Shown: positions 35,917-44,348, counted from the first letter of the stretch. The stretch: 64,000 nucleotides of DNA from Alkaliflexus imshenetskii DSM 15055 (GCF_000517065.1 NZ_KI912105.1:4031641-4095640), one strand, 5' to 3'. The notes: generated by a model from the letters alone, not told the origin. Translations and numbers: made by a program.

Positions 35917-36930
35917 CTACTTCCAGCCAAAATATGACTCTACAGTTTGTTTAAATATTTCCACAGCTTTGGAAATATCTCCTTTATACTCACCTCCGGC
36001 CGCATTTCTGTGTCCACCACCTGAAAAATACTTCTCCGAATACTTATTCACAGATATATCACCTCGTGAGCGCAGTGATATTTTAACCAACCCTTTGTCT
36101 TTTTCGGTGATTAGAGCAGACACTTCAATGCCATCAATAGACAAGGGGTAATTCACCAATCCCTCGGTATCGCCGGGTTTATAACTAAATTTTGCCAACT
36201 CTTCGGCTGACAAAGCAATAAGTGATACTTTCCCGGATGTCAGAACATCCAACTCATTACATAAAGCGTGCCCAAGAAGACGCATCCTGCTAAGAGAATT
36301 GCTGTGAAACACCTCCCGATGCACCATTTCCTTGTCAATTCCAGCTTCGAGCAAATGAGCAATTATATGGTATAACTCCGGATTTGATGAGTTGTGGTTG
36401 AGCATCCCTGTATCGGTCATAATGCCGGCATAAAGACATTCTGATGCATGCTTATCAGGCACCAGACCCATGGCAACCATTACCTTGTAGGTAAGTTCAC
36501 ATGTAGATGAAACTGCGGTATCTGAAATAAGCACGTTGACCACATTCTCGTCGGGAAATGGATGATGGTCTATCATCACCCTGAATGCCTGACTATTGGT
36601 AAGTGCATCAACCATCTTCCCGGTGCGGGGCAGGGAATTAAAATCCAAAAAAAGAAGTATCTCAGCTTTGGCAATTTTCGCTTTGGCAACCTCACCACTT
36701 TTCGTGAAATCAATAATCGTTTCGCTTTGATTCATCCACCTTAAACTGCCTGGCACTTCGTTTGGCGATATCACATCAACAGCAAAACCTTTGGCTAACA
36801 ACACATTGCACCAAGCCAATGCGGAGCCGATGGCATCGCCGTCAGGGTCTTTATGCGGAACAATTACGATGTGATTGTGATGGGTAAGCTTTTGACTAAA
36901 TGTAAATATTTCGTTGCTGAATAATGTCAT
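35917..36930 (-). CDS. DHH/DHHA1-family phosphoesterase (NrnA-like oligoribonuclease / pAp phosphatase)
   Basis: The 337-residue cytoplasmic protein has the DHH motifs HKDPDGDAIGSALA (catalytic metal Asp and His), LFLDFNSLPR and MIDHHPF, and the DHHA1 motif GGGHRNAAGG near the C-terminus. NrnA-type enzymes degrade very short RNAs and dephosphorylate pAp. Length fits NrnA (about 320-340). It heads the operon with the three FKBP genes and has a -7 element at 36951-36958, 20 bp before the start, implying a very short leader. Confidence 0.92.
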   Translation of the reverse strand: MTLFSNEIFTFSQKLTHHNHIVIVPHKDPDGDAIGSALAWCNVLLAKGFAVDVISPNEVPGSLRWMNQSETIIDFTKSGEVAKAKIAKAEILLFLDFNSLPRTGKMVDALTNSQAFRVMIDHHPFPDENVVNVLISDTAVSSTCELTYKVMVAMGLVPDKHASECLYAGIMTDTGMLNHNSSNPELYHIIAHLLEAGIDKEMVHREVFHSNSLSRMRLLGHALCNELDVLTSGKVSLIALSAEELAKFSYKPGDTEGLVNYPLSIDGIEVSALITEKDKGLVKISLRSRGDISVNKYSEKYFSGGGHRNAAGGEYKGDISKAVEIFKQTVESYFGWK

Positions 36931-36950
36931 ATCGGAATCTATCTATCGTA

Positions 36951-36958
36951 CAAAGATA
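36951..36958 (-). promoter_or_regulatory. -7 element of the DHH-FKBP operon
   Basis: The minus strand reads TATCTTTG, an exact TAnnTTTG, identical to the -7 elements of the DciA-like, PurF-like and cold-shock genes. No properly spaced TTG was found. Confidence 0.6.
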
Positions 36959-36964
36959 ACTAAA

Positions 36965-37268
36965 ATTAACACCTTTGCATTGTTCAATAAAAAAATTAGC
37001 TATATTGAGATGCTGTTTAAAAATGTTGCGTATTTATATTTTTTGATGGCGCAACTTAAAGTTTAATCATCAGCATATATGGATACGTGTGTTGCGAGCA
37101 AGCACCATTCTGAAAGATTTTGAGGGGATAAGGCGTTTGGAGAGATACTTGGGAAGTGACCAGTTCTATTTCCAGAAAGCGGACAGTAGTTGCTCAGTTT
37201 ATGAGCCTTTTGCGTCGAGTTATTTTTCAACCTTTGTTTAATCATATCAAACCATTAAACCCTTGTTT
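36965..37268. other. Unexplained intergenic stretch before ndk
   Basis: About 300 bp between the DHH promoter and ndk. It begins with GATGCTGTTTAAAAAT (from about 37010), similar to the CTGTTTAAAT end of the dispersed repeat, and contains TTGCG...CGCAA at 37026-37053. No protein family is recognisable and no TAnnTTTG element is visible for ndk. Confidence 0.4.
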
Positions 37269-37697
37269 ATGTCAACAGGAAGAATCACACTCACAATGAT
37301 TAAGCCATTTGCCGTGAAAGAGCATCACGTTGGCGAAATCCTTTCTTACATCGAAAAAGCCGGTTTCCATATCCGCGCCCTAAAAATGACACAGATGCCC
37401 ATGGAAAAGGCCGAGAAGTTTTATGCCGAGCATCAGGGGAAACCATTTTTTAAGGAGTTAACCGAGTTCATGTCGTCAGGCCCGGTAGTAGCTGCCATTT
37501 TAGAAAAAGACAATGCCGTTTTGGATTTCAGAACACTTATTGGCTCCACAGATCCAAGTAAAGCAGCCGAAGGAACCATACGCCGGATGTTTGCCAAAGA
37601 CATGACGCGTAATGCCATTCATGGTTCCGACAGCGATGAAAGTGCTTCACGGGAGTGCAGATTCTTCTTTAGTTCGATGGAAGAGTTCTCATATTAA
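37269..37697 (+). CDS. ndk: Nucleoside-diphosphate kinase
   Basis: The enzyme transfers the gamma phosphate between nucleoside triphosphates and diphosphates through a phosphohistidine. The 142-residue protein has [17 protein letters not shown] at the N-terminus, the binding segment [10 protein letters not shown] with the active-site His, and ECRFFFS near the end. The ATG at 37269 is chosen over one two codons earlier (37263). Length is typical. It is convergent with the dciA-like gene; a dispersed repeat lies between. Confidence 0.97.
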   Translation: MSTGRITLTMIKPFAVKEHHVGEILSYIEKAGFHIRALKMTQMPMEKAEKFYAEHQGKPFFKELTEFMSSGPVVAAILEKDNAVLDFRTLIGSTDPSKAAEGTIRRMFAKDMTRNAIHGSDSDESASRECRFFFSSMEEFSY

Positions 37698-37706
37698 AAT
37701 AAGAGG

Positions 37707-37919
37707 CTGTTTAAATCTATATTAATCTGCATTCCGATTATTAGACTATTAGATGCTGAGCAAAGCGAATTCCCGCAATGCGGAATAAGATAGTTTGACT
37801 GACAGACAAGATAAAACAGAAAATGAGATAATTACAATCATCTTCCTCAACCACTCTATCTGTCTAGAATTTAACACGCTTCGCGTCTATATCACAGAAT
37901 ATAGATTAGATTTAAACAG
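37707..37919. repeat. MITE-like intergenic repeat, copy B (213 bp, terminal inverted repeats)
   Basis: The element is bounded by CTGTTTAAATCTA (37707-37719) and its exact inverse TAGATTTAAACAG (37907-37919), with further imperfect pairing inward. It shares TTAGACTATTAGAT with copy A and GACAAGATAAAACAGAAA (37805-37822) and ACTCTATCTGTCTA with copy C. It encodes nothing and sits between two convergent genes. Confidence 0.75.
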
Positions 37920-37943
37920 TATCTAACTCATACCCCATATATC

Positions 37944-37986
37944 AAAATGCCGCTGACAGGAAAAATCTCTGGTTAGCGGCATTTTT
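37944..37986 (-). terminator. Terminator of the dciA-like gene
   Basis: AAAATGCCGCT (37944-37954) pairs with AGCGGCATTTT (37975-37985), overlapping the stop codon at 37985-37987. On the minus strand the hairpin ends in TTTT. The T-run on the plus strand makes it possibly bidirectional for ndk. Confidence 0.85.
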
Positions 37987-38290
37987 ATCTCAACACCAAA
38001 TCGCGAACAATTTTGCTCCCTGCTGCCCGGTTTAAATCCTCAATGATTTTATCCTTGTGCATCATCAGTTCGCTTCGTATTATGCTTGAATTCAGATTGA
38101 CGTAATAGACGCCGTGACTAAGGTAGACTTTAGTTGTTATACGGGCCACAGATGTACCAACTACTTCCTCCCACGCTTTTAGGGCACGGGATTCACCTAT
38201 TCCCCTGTTTAGTGCAGGATCTCCGGTAATTTCGGCCAGTATGTCGCTCAGCCGGCGTGTAGATTGGCTTCTCTCGTTGTATTTCTTCAT
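37985..38290 (-). CDS. DciA-like protein (DUF721)
   Basis: The 101-residue protein has the DUF721 core: a KH-like fold with AWEEVVGTSVARITTKVYLSHG and YVNLNSSIIRSELMMHKDKI. DciA proteins load or assist the replicative helicase DnaB in bacteria without DnaC. It lies downstream of recF on the same strand, a frequent arrangement, but has its own full promoter (TTTG - 19 nt - TATCTTTG) at 38406-38436, giving a leader of about 110 nt. Confidence 0.88.
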   Translation of the reverse strand: MKKYNERSQSTRRLSDILAEITGDPALNRGIGESRALKAWEEVVGTSVARITTKVYLSHGVYYVNLNSSIIRSELMMHKDKIIEDLNRAAGSKIVRDLVLR

Positions 38291-38405
38291 CTGTCTGTTC
38301 TAATTAAACCTGGCGGTGAAAATGATTTTAATATTAGGATGAGAAGGCGTATTTGTTTTTTGACTCGCAATAAATCAAGGCTTCATTAAGAAGCAGTGCG
38401 TCATG

Positions 38406-38436
38406 CAAAGATAGCCACCATAAGTCCAACATCAAA
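38406..38436 (-). promoter_or_regulatory. Full Bacteroidota promoter of the dciA-like gene
   Basis: On the minus strand: TTTG (38436-38433), 19-nt spacer, TATCTTTG (38413-38406). Transcription start near 38399. Confidence 0.75.
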
Positions 38437-38447
38437 AAATAGAACAA

Positions 38448-39572
38448 TCAATCATTCATCACATTTTGAGCATCCTTAACCACTTCACCCTCCTTCACAT
38501 CAAAAAAAGCGTAATTTTTACCTGTATGCTTAACTATATCCAACAACCGCTGTTTTTGAGTGTCGGTTATAAAAATCTGCCTAAAAAGATCACTTCCAAC
38601 CAATTCGACCAGCCGATTACCCCTGTTTTCATCAAGCTTGTCAAACAAATCATCTAAAAGTAAAACTGGGGGATAACCAAAATGCGAATTCAGGAACTCA
38701 AATTGTGCCAACTTCAACGCAATAAAGAAAGTCTTTTTCTGGCCCTGCGATCCATCCTTTTTAACAGCATAACTATTTAACAACAACTCCAGATCATCGC
38801 GGTGCACTCCCCTTGTTGTGTATCCCAGCACAATGTCTTTGGCCAGATTATGCTGAAGCATCAATTCAATATCCCCTTTTTGATGATGCGAGTGGTAATT
38901 GATTTTTACGACTTCGTTGCCCCCTGATATGTAGTTATGATACTTCTGAAAAACAGGCTCTAACTGCTCCACAAACATACGCCGACGATCAAAAATAGCT
39001 TGACCGGTCAATGCCAACTGGCTATTCCAGATATCAATCTGCGACTCTATTACTCCAGATTTTCCTCTGGCCGACTTTAGCAGCGTGTTTCGCTGGTTCA
39101 ATATTCTATTGTAGCGAAGCAGCTGCTCCAAATAATTTTTATCAATTTGAGAAATTACCCCATCCACAAATTTGCGACGCTGGTCGCTCCCATCAACTAT
39201 CAGACGCTCATCGCCCGGCGAAATCATAACCAACGGCAAAAGCCCAATGTGCTCCGAGAGGCGTGGATACTCTTTTTTATTGCGTTTAAACTGCTTTTTC
39301 TGACTACGTTTTAAACCGGCATAAATGTCCTCTGGCTGGCTGTCACGTTCATAACGTCCCTGTACTACAAAAAACTCCTCCTCATGACAAATAAGCTGAC
39401 TATCAATAGAATTAAAGTAACTTTTGCAGAATGACAGATAATAAATGGCATCCAACAAGTTGGTTTTTCCTGCACCATTGTCGCCTACGAAGCAGTTAAT
39501 TCCCTCGATAAACGACAGTTCGGCCTGACGGATATTCTTAAAGTTTAATAAATTCAGATGATTCAAATGCAT
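38448..39572 (-). CDS. recF: DNA replication and repair protein RecF
   Basis: The 374-residue SMC-like ATPase binds gapped DNA and helps RecA load in recombinational repair. Walker A GDNGAGKTNLLDAIYYL, the signature region GSQGQKKTFFIALKLAQ and Walker B PPVLLLDDLFDKLDENR are present. The frame is open to 39656, but the family N-terminus (MHLNHLNLLNFKNI) begins at the ATG 39570-39572, and a -7 element at 39594-39601 lies inside the longer frame, which excludes the upstream starts. Confidence 0.96.
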   Translation of the reverse strand: MHLNHLNLLNFKNIRQAELSFIEGINCFVGDNGAGKTNLLDAIYYLSFCKSYFNSIDSQLICHEEEFFVVQGRYERDSQPEDIYAGLKRSQKKQFKRNKKEYPRLSEHIGLLPLVMISPGDERLIVDGSDQRRKFVDGVISQIDKNYLEQLLRYNRILNQRNTLLKSARGKSGVIESQIDIWNSQLALTGQAIFDRRRMFVEQLEPVFQKYHNYISGGNEVVKINYHSHHQKGDIELMLQHNLAKDIVLGYTTRGVHRDDLELLLNSYAVKKDGSQGQKKTFFIALKLAQFEFLNSHFGYPPVLLLDDLFDKLDENRGNRLVELVGSDLFRQIFITDTQKQRLLDIVKHTGKNYAFFDVKEGEVVKDAQNVMND

Positions 39573-39593
39573 TTGATGCCAGATTCGTTTATG

Positions 39594-39601
39594 CAAAAAT
39601 A
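39594..39601 (-). promoter_or_regulatory. recF -7 element
   Basis: The minus strand reads TATTTTTG, an exact TAnnTTTG, 22 nt before the recF ATG. It supports the shorter recF start. Confidence 0.55.
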
Positions 39602-39806
39602 GCAATTTGCCCGAAGAGCTGAGTAGCTGTTCAAATTTAAACGCATAGATAAACATGATATGCCATTTGAGCAGCTATTTGCTGATATAATTCTGGTTAA
39701 AAATGATGGTCAAATACTAGTTCGTCAAGGTATCTGAGATGACATAACCAGTAAAATTGTATTGAAAATGGATTATTCGATAGGATAACAGGGATTTTTG
39801 CCGCCA

Positions 39807-39840
39807 TTTGTTTTATATTAACCCTAAATTATTAAATTTG
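39807..39840 (+). promoter_or_regulatory. Full promoter of the TPR gene
   Basis: TTTG (39807-39810), 22-nt spacer, TAAATTTG (39833-39840); the start codon follows 25 nt later. Confidence 0.7.
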
Positions 39841-39865
39841 CGCATCAATAAAAAACCATTGAAGT

Positions 39866-40543
39866 ATGTCTAAGAAAGAAAAAACAGCAGAAAATAATCT
39901 CGAAAATGTTGAGCATGCCCTTGGCAGAACCGAAAGGTTTATCGAAGACAATCAGAAAAACATTACCATAATAGTTCTGGCACTTATCATCCTTGTTGGT
40001 GGTTACTGGGCCTTCAAAAAACTTTATATGGAGCCGCAATTAACTGAAGCACAGCGTCAGGTTTTCTTTGCCCAAAACTATTTTAACAACGATGACTTCC
40101 AGACAGCTCTGGACGGTGATGGAATCAATCCCGGTTTTCTTGAAATAATTGATAATTATGGCAGAACTTCAGTGGGTAAATTATCCAGATATTACGTAGG
40201 CATCAGCTATTTGCATCTTGGCGAATATGACGAAGCCATTCAATACCTGAAGCGGTTTAGAACCAAAAACACGGAACTTGCTGTAGTTGCAAACGGTGCT
40301 ATTGGCGATGCTTATCTGGAAAGTGGGAATAACGCTGAGGCACTCAAATGGTATGCAAAAGCTGCAGCTGTTGACAATGAAATTACTGCACCCTTTTATC
40401 TGCTAAAGAAAGGTGTTGTTCTTGAAGCACAGGGCGACAATACCAAGGCTCTTGAAGCATACATAACCATTCGCGACAAGTATAAAAACAGTGCAGAAGC
40501 ACGCCAAATTGAGAAGTACATCATTCGTGCCTCAATGAAATAG
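39866..40543 (+). CDS. Membrane-anchored TPR protein
   Basis: The 225 residues comprise a charged cytoplasmic N-terminus, one membrane helix (about 34-52, ITIIVLALIILVGGYWAF) and four or so tetratricopeptide repeats outside (for example YYVGISYLHLGEYDEAIQYL and GAIGDAYLESGNNAEALKWY). TPRs hold protein partners; this layout resembles YfgM-like envelope chaperone helpers, but the match is structural only. It precedes ribH by 88 bp with a terminator in between and is divergent from recF. Confidence 0.85.
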   Translation: MSKKEKTAENNLENVEHALGRTERFIEDNQKNITIIVLALIILVGGYWAFKKLYMEPQLTEAQRQVFFAQNYFNNDDFQTALDGDGINPGFLEIIDNYGRTSVGKLSRYYVGISYLHLGEYDEAIQYLKRFRTKNTELAVVANGAIGDAYLESGNNAEALKWYAKAAAVDNEITAPFYLLKKGVVLEAQGDNTKALEAYITIRDKYKNSAEARQIEKYIIRASMK

Positions 40544-40582
40544 AGCGTATAAAAAGTTATTGATTTTTTCAACAATATTCAG

Positions 40583-40615
40583 GAGATTGCCGTTACCGTG
40601 GCAATCTCTTTTATT
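40583..40615 (+). terminator. Intrinsic terminator just upstream of ribH
   Basis: GAGATTGCC (40583-40591) pairs exactly with GGCAATCTC (40600-40608), followed by TTTTATTCTT. It ends 17 nt before the ribH start and no promoter is visible between, so it may act as an attenuator for ribH. Confidence 0.85.
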
Positions 40616-40631
40616 CTTATAAAACATCAAA

Positions 40632-41126
40632 ATGGCAACAAGTTTAAAGAACCTGTCATCGTATGATGCAAACAGCGTACCAGCAGCCAATAAAATGAAA
40701 TTTGGCATTGTGGTATCAGAATGGAACAGCGCCATAACCGACGCATTGTATAAAGGAGCTCTGGAAACACTGATTAAGCATGGAGCCAAAGAAGAGAACA
40801 TTGTAACCATTGGCGTTCCGGGCAGTTTTGAATTGACTGCAGGTGCACGTATGCTGGCCAAGAATACAGACGTAGATGCAGTGATTTGTCTGGGTTGCGT
40901 GATTCAAGGGGACACACCCCATTTCGACTACGTGTGCCAAGGCGTAACACAGGGAATTGCCCATTTAAATGTAAAATACAAGATACCATTCATCTATGGC
41001 GTATTAACAACTCTAAACCAGGAACAAGCCGAAGACAGAGCTGGTGGAAAGCACGGAAACAAAGGCGATGAGGCTGCAATTACAGCAATAAAAATGGTTG
41101 AATTAAATTGCAGATTAAAAAAATAA
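40632..41126 (+). CDS. ribH: 6,7-dimethyl-8-ribityllumazine synthase
   Basis: The cytoplasmic enzyme condenses the ribitylaminouracil with dihydroxybutanone phosphate in riboflavin synthesis. The 164 residues contain [20 protein letters not shown], the [14 protein letters not shown] substrate loop, [18 protein letters not shown] with the catalytic His, [10 protein letters not shown] and NKGDEAA. Length is normal. No FMN riboswitch fits in the 88-bp leader region; a terminator hairpin occupies it. Confidence 0.97.
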   Translation: MATSLKNLSSYDANSVPAANKMKFGIVVSEWNSAITDALYKGALETLIKHGAKEENIVTIGVPGSFELTAGARMLAKNTDVDAVICLGCVIQGDTPHFDYVCQGVTQGIAHLNVKYKIPFIYGVLTTLNQEQAEDRAGGKHGNKGDEAAITAIKMVELNCRLKK

Positions 41127-41137
41127 TTGTATTTTTG
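41108..41137 (+). promoter_or_regulatory. Full promoter of the tRNA pair
   Basis: TTG (41108-41110), 19-nt spacer, TATTTTTG (41130-41137). It overlaps the end of ribH; transcription would start about 41145, just before tRNA-Tyr. Confidence 0.75.
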
Positions 41138-41151
41138 CATCGTCAATGTGA

Positions 41152-41234
41152 GGGGGGATACCAAAGCGGCCAACTGGGGCAGACTGTAAATCTGTTGTCT
41201 TACGACTTCGGAGGTTCGAATCCTCCTCCCCCCA
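41152..41234 (+). tRNA. tRNA-Tyr (anticodon GTA)
   Basis: 83 nt with a 7-bp acceptor stem GGGGGGA/TCCCCCC, anticodon loop CTGTAAA (GTA at 41186-41188), a long class II variable arm and TTCGAAT T-loop. Discriminator base A; CCA is not encoded. Confidence 0.97.
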
Positions 41235-41251
41235 CGTTTAACATAACAATT

Positions 41252-41324
41252 GCGGGAATAGCTCAGTTGATAGAGCATTAGCCTTCCAAGCTAAGGGTCG
41301 CGGGTTTGAGTCCCGTTTCCCGCT
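41252..41324 (+). tRNA. tRNA-Gly (anticodon TCC)
   Basis: 73 nt with acceptor stem GCGGGAA/TTCCCGC, D-arm AGCTCAGTTGATAGAGC, anticodon loop CTTCCAA (TCC at 41285-41287) and T-loop TTTGAGT. Discriminator base T; CCA is not encoded. It lies 17 bp after tRNA-Tyr. Confidence 0.97.
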
Positions 41325-41329
41325 CAAAA

Positions 41330-41361
41330 GTAAGCCTTTCAGAAAAATCTGAAAGGCTTAC
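41330..41361. terminator. Perfect 14-bp hairpin after the tRNAs
   Basis: GTAAGCCTTTCAGA (41330-41343) pairs exactly with TCTGAAAGGCTTAC (41348-41361) around AAAA. No T-run follows on either strand. It probably ends the tRNA transcript and the convergent lipoprotein transcript, or guides tRNA 3' processing. Confidence 0.65.
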
Positions 41362-41386
41362 TGCATTTATAGGGGTTAAGAAAACA

Positions 41387-42184
41387 CTACTCGAATTCCT
41401 GAACGCACATTACGCGAACTGGCACCGACGGACCAGAGTATGCCAAACAAATCAGGACTTCTTCAAAATTGTGATTTGTCTCTTTTCGGACACCTACCTT
41501 ATAGCGTTTCCCCTCCTTTGGAACAAACCCAGCCAAAGAGGCATCGAGTGCTACGGGCTGAAGATAATGCAAAAATGAAAAGTCATTGTATTCAACTGGC
41601 ATAGTCTGATCCAAGGCAAACCACAAATTGTTATACAAGCCAGCACCACAAATCACCTTACTTGCTGTAACATATACCACACACTCATCACCTTCTTCAA
41701 AGTCAAAATCATACTCCGGCGATTCATAAACCATTTCCTCTTCGGAATAAAATCCGTTGTACACACCTACTGAAAGGTTCTCCACAGCATGTGACCCAAT
41801 AAGTTCGGAGACGTTAAAGACCAACTCCTCGGTAATATAAGCCTCGCAATTGTCGCCATTTGCATTATGAATCAATATCATGCGTACTGAAGGGGGATTT
41901 CCGGCAATAATTTGCTCACCCCAAATTAGCTCAAATGCGTGTTTTCTGCATCCTCCGGGGTAACCAACTGTTATTTTTACAATATCGTTATCATAATGTA
42001 CAGCCAACAAATCAAACGGATCGCCAATTGAGTTCATGCGTTGTACCATGGCACTGTTAAACATATCAAACCCAACTTTAAGCACCACATCGGAGGTCTC
42101 TGAATTAGCAGGAGATTTGTCGTTGTCTTTATTACATGCACTCAGCATCAACAAACACATTGAAAGCAGAACTATAGTCTTCAT
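41387..42184 (-). CDS. Lipoprotein of unknown function
   Basis: The 265 residues start with a lipoprotein signal (MKTIVLLSMCLLMLSAC, Cys17) followed by a beta-rich acidic chain with two internally similar parts, each containing a Cys-bearing segment near a VG(V/Y) turn (VGYPGGCRKHAFELIWGE and further VICGAGLYNN). I recognise no domain. The second strand-rich half may be an Ig-like fold. It is convergent with the tRNA genes and stands alone. Confidence 0.75.
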   Translation of the reverse strand: MKTIVLLSMCLLMLSACNKDNDKSPANSETSDVVLKVGFDMFNSAMVQRMNSIGDPFDLLAVHYDNDIVKITVGYPGGCRKHAFELIWGEQIIAGNPPSVRMILIHNANGDNCEAYITEELVFNVSELIGSHAVENLSVGVYNGFYSEEEMVYESPEYDFDFEEGDECVVYVTASKVICGAGLYNNLWFALDQTMPVEYNDFSFLHYLQPVALDASLAGFVPKEGKRYKVGVRKETNHNFEEVLICLAYSGPSVPVRVMCVQEFE

Positions 42185-42287
42185 AATTAAATAAAATTGG
42201 ATTAATAGAGGATTATTTGTTTATGTAAGACGTTCTAATTGCAAATGGTTGCGCCCATTAAATGATAATAATGTGCTGAGAACAAGA

Positions 42288-42321
42288 AAGCAGGCCTGTC
42301 AACGACTTGACAGGCCTGCTT
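42288..42321. terminator. Hairpin between the lipoprotein and buk genes
   Basis: AAGCAGGCCTGTCAA (42288-42302) pairs exactly over 15 bp with TTGACAGGCCTGCTT (42307-42321), loop CGAC. It lies 30 bp after the buk stop on the minus strand. The T-rich tail is short (TTTCTTGTTC). Confidence 0.75.
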
Positions 42322-42351
42322 AATAAATATCATGAATGAAAACAGAATTAT

Positions 42352-43422
42352 CTACTCATACACCTTACACTCAACCTCTCCGCGTAAAACGTTCAGTCCA
42401 TTCATGGCAAGTGCCTCCATCTCATCTTCGCCCGGATATATGGTTACTTTACCCAGATAATCAATGTAATCACGAATCATGCCAACTACCAATTTGTTGT
42501 GAGCCATGCCACCGGTTAAAATGATTCCATCTACCTTCCCTTTTAAGACCACGTGGGCGCCACCAATAGCTTTTGCAACCTGATAAGCCATTGCGTGAAG
42601 AATCAGTTTGGCATGTGCATTGCCTTCATTTGCCCATTGAGCAGCCACATGGGCTTGATTGGTTCCAAGATGAGCCACAAGTCCACCTTTGCCGGTAATC
42701 ATCGCCCTTACCTCTTCATGGCTATAATTTCCGCTGAAACATAAATCCACCAGCTTGCCAGCAGGCACGGTTCCGGCACGCTCAGGTGAAAACGGCCCAA
42801 ACCCATCGAGCGCATTGTTTACATCCACAATACGTCCCATAAAATGCGCACCAACAGATATACCTCCACCCAGATGAGCAACTATCAGGTTTATATCCTC
42901 ATATCTACGTTCAATGGTTGCAGCATATTTTCGGGCAACGGCTTTTTGATTCAGAGCGTGAAACTTCGATTGGCGGGGCATAAGTGGATGCCCGGTAATA
43001 CGTGCCACATCATCAAGCTCATCCACCACCACCGGATCGGCAATAAATGCTCTTGCGCCGGCTATCACACTTGCTATGTCATCGGCAATTAAGCCACCGA
43101 GATTACTGGCATGTTGACCCATTACGCCAATTGTAAGGTCGCGTTTCAGTGCATCATTCACCTCATACACACCGGATTCAATAGGCTTAACAAGCCCACC
43201 TCTGCCTACTACGGCATTGATTTCGTTGATGTCAATCTGAGCCGACTCCAACTCTTCAAGAATTACCTGTTTGCGAAAGCTATATTGTGAAGCGATGGAG
43301 TCAAACTCATCCATTTTTTCGATTGGATGCCGAAGCGTTTTTAGCAAAACAGATTTCTCATTTTCAAAGACAGCAATCTTGGTAGATGTAGAGCCAGGAT
43401 TGATTACCAGAATTTTATACAT
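42352..43422 (-). CDS. buk: Butyrate kinase
   Basis: The enzyme turns butyryl phosphate and ADP into butyrate and ATP, the last step of one butyrate-forming route. The 356 residues match Buk length and the acetokinase (ASKHA) fold: ILVINPGSTSTKIAVF at the N-terminus, INLIVAHLGGGISVGAH and DGIILTGGMAHN. It is 29 bp downstream of ptb on the same strand; together they form the phosphotransbutyrylase-butyrate kinase pair. Branched-chain acyl groups could also be substrates. Confidence 0.96.
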   Translation of the reverse strand: MYKILVINPGSTSTKIAVFENEKSVLLKTLRHPIEKMDEFDSIASQYSFRKQVILEELESAQIDINEINAVVGRGGLVKPIESGVYEVNDALKRDLTIGVMGQHASNLGGLIADDIASVIAGARAFIADPVVVDELDDVARITGHPLMPRQSKFHALNQKAVARKYAATIERRYEDINLIVAHLGGGISVGAHFMGRIVDVNNALDGFGPFSPERAGTVPAGKLVDLCFSGNYSHEEVRAMITGKGGLVAHLGTNQAHVAAQWANEGNAHAKLILHAMAYQVAKAIGGAHVVLKGKVDGIILTGGMAHNKLVVGMIRDYIDYLGKVTIYPGEDEMEALAMNGLNVLRGEVECKVYE

Positions 43423-43451
43423 TTTAATATATTTATGATTGATCGGATGAC

Positions 43452-44348
43452 TTATCCCAAAACAGCCAGTAATATGCTATCAAATTTGCTCTCTTCCGAA
43501 TCGGAGCGCGAAGTAAGTACAATGGGGGCAGATGCACCTAAAACCACTGATGCAACCTTTGCACGAGCAAACCATACCAAGCTCTTGTACAGCACATTGC
43601 CCACCTCAATGTCGGGCATTAAAAGAATATCGGTATCTCCTGCCACTTCGCTACGGATGCCTTTTAGCTGGGCACTTTCGTAACTGATGGCATTGTCAAA
43701 TGCAAGCGGACCATCAATAATGCAGTTTTTAATCTGGTCGCGCTGATTCATTTTACTGAGTAGGGCGGCATCTAAAGTAGCTTGCATATTTTCATTTACC
43801 ATTTCGATGGCACCCAAAATGGCCACTTTAGGTTTTTCAATGCCCAGTTTGTTCATGTATTCCACCGCATTGGTGACGATGGAAATTTTCTCCTTCAAAT
43901 TTGGAGCAATATTCATAGCAACATCGGTAACGCCAATGAGCTTATGATATGTATCTACCTCGAACAAAGAAAAATGTGACAATAACCTACCTGTACGCAG
44001 TCCCCAATCTTTATTTAAAACTCCTTTAAGCAATGCCGGCGTGGATACTTTGCCTTTCATCAAGATATCTGCACGACCATCGTGCACCATACGAACCGCA
44101 ATCTCGACACATTTTTCGGGGTTGGGTTCATCAATAAAAGTAGCCCCATAAAAATTGTACCCATGCTGCTTTGCCAGCGCAATGGTACTTTCCTGCAATC
44201 CAATGAGCACTGGGTCAATTATACCAGCCTGGTAGGCATCGTGAACAGCATCCAGCGAATTGGCATCCTGTGACACTGCTAAAGCCAGCCTTTTTCGCGG
44301 TTTACTCCTATCAATAAGCGCTTGAAGATCCGATAATTTATTAAACAT
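43452..44348 (-). CDS. ptb: Phosphate butyryltransferase
   Basis: The enzyme exchanges CoA of butyryl-CoA for phosphate, feeding butyrate kinase. The 298-residue protein has the PTA/PTB family pattern: ADILMKGKVSTPALLKGVLN, GVTDVAMNIAPNL and DILLMPDIEVGNVLYKSLVWF. A -7 element lies at 44409-44416. It precedes buk by 29 bp. The CoA-independent alternative (a CoA transferase) is not in the window. Confidence 0.95.
   Translation of the reverse strand: MFNKLSDLQALIDRSKPRKRLALAVSQDANSLDAVHDAYQAGIIDPVLIGLQESTIALAKQHGYNFYGATFIDEPNPEKCVEIAVRMVHDGRADILMKGKVSTPALLKGVLNKDWGLRTGRLLSHFSLFEVDTYHKLIGVTDVAMNIAPNLKEKISIVTNAVEYMNKLGIEKPKVAILGAIEMVNENMQATLDAALLSKMNQRDQIKNCIIDGPLAFDNAISYESAQLKGIRSEVAGDTDILLMPDIEVGNVLYKSLVWFARAKVASVVLGASAPIVLTSRSDSEESKFDSILLAVLG

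Noticed and set aside
37063-37245. 60-codon minus-strand frame before ndk
   Set aside because: No start context or family; part of an unassigned intergenic stretch.
40544-40631. FMN riboswitch before ribH
   Set aside because: Only 88 bp are available and they hold a simple terminator hairpin; the conserved riboswitch core does not fit.
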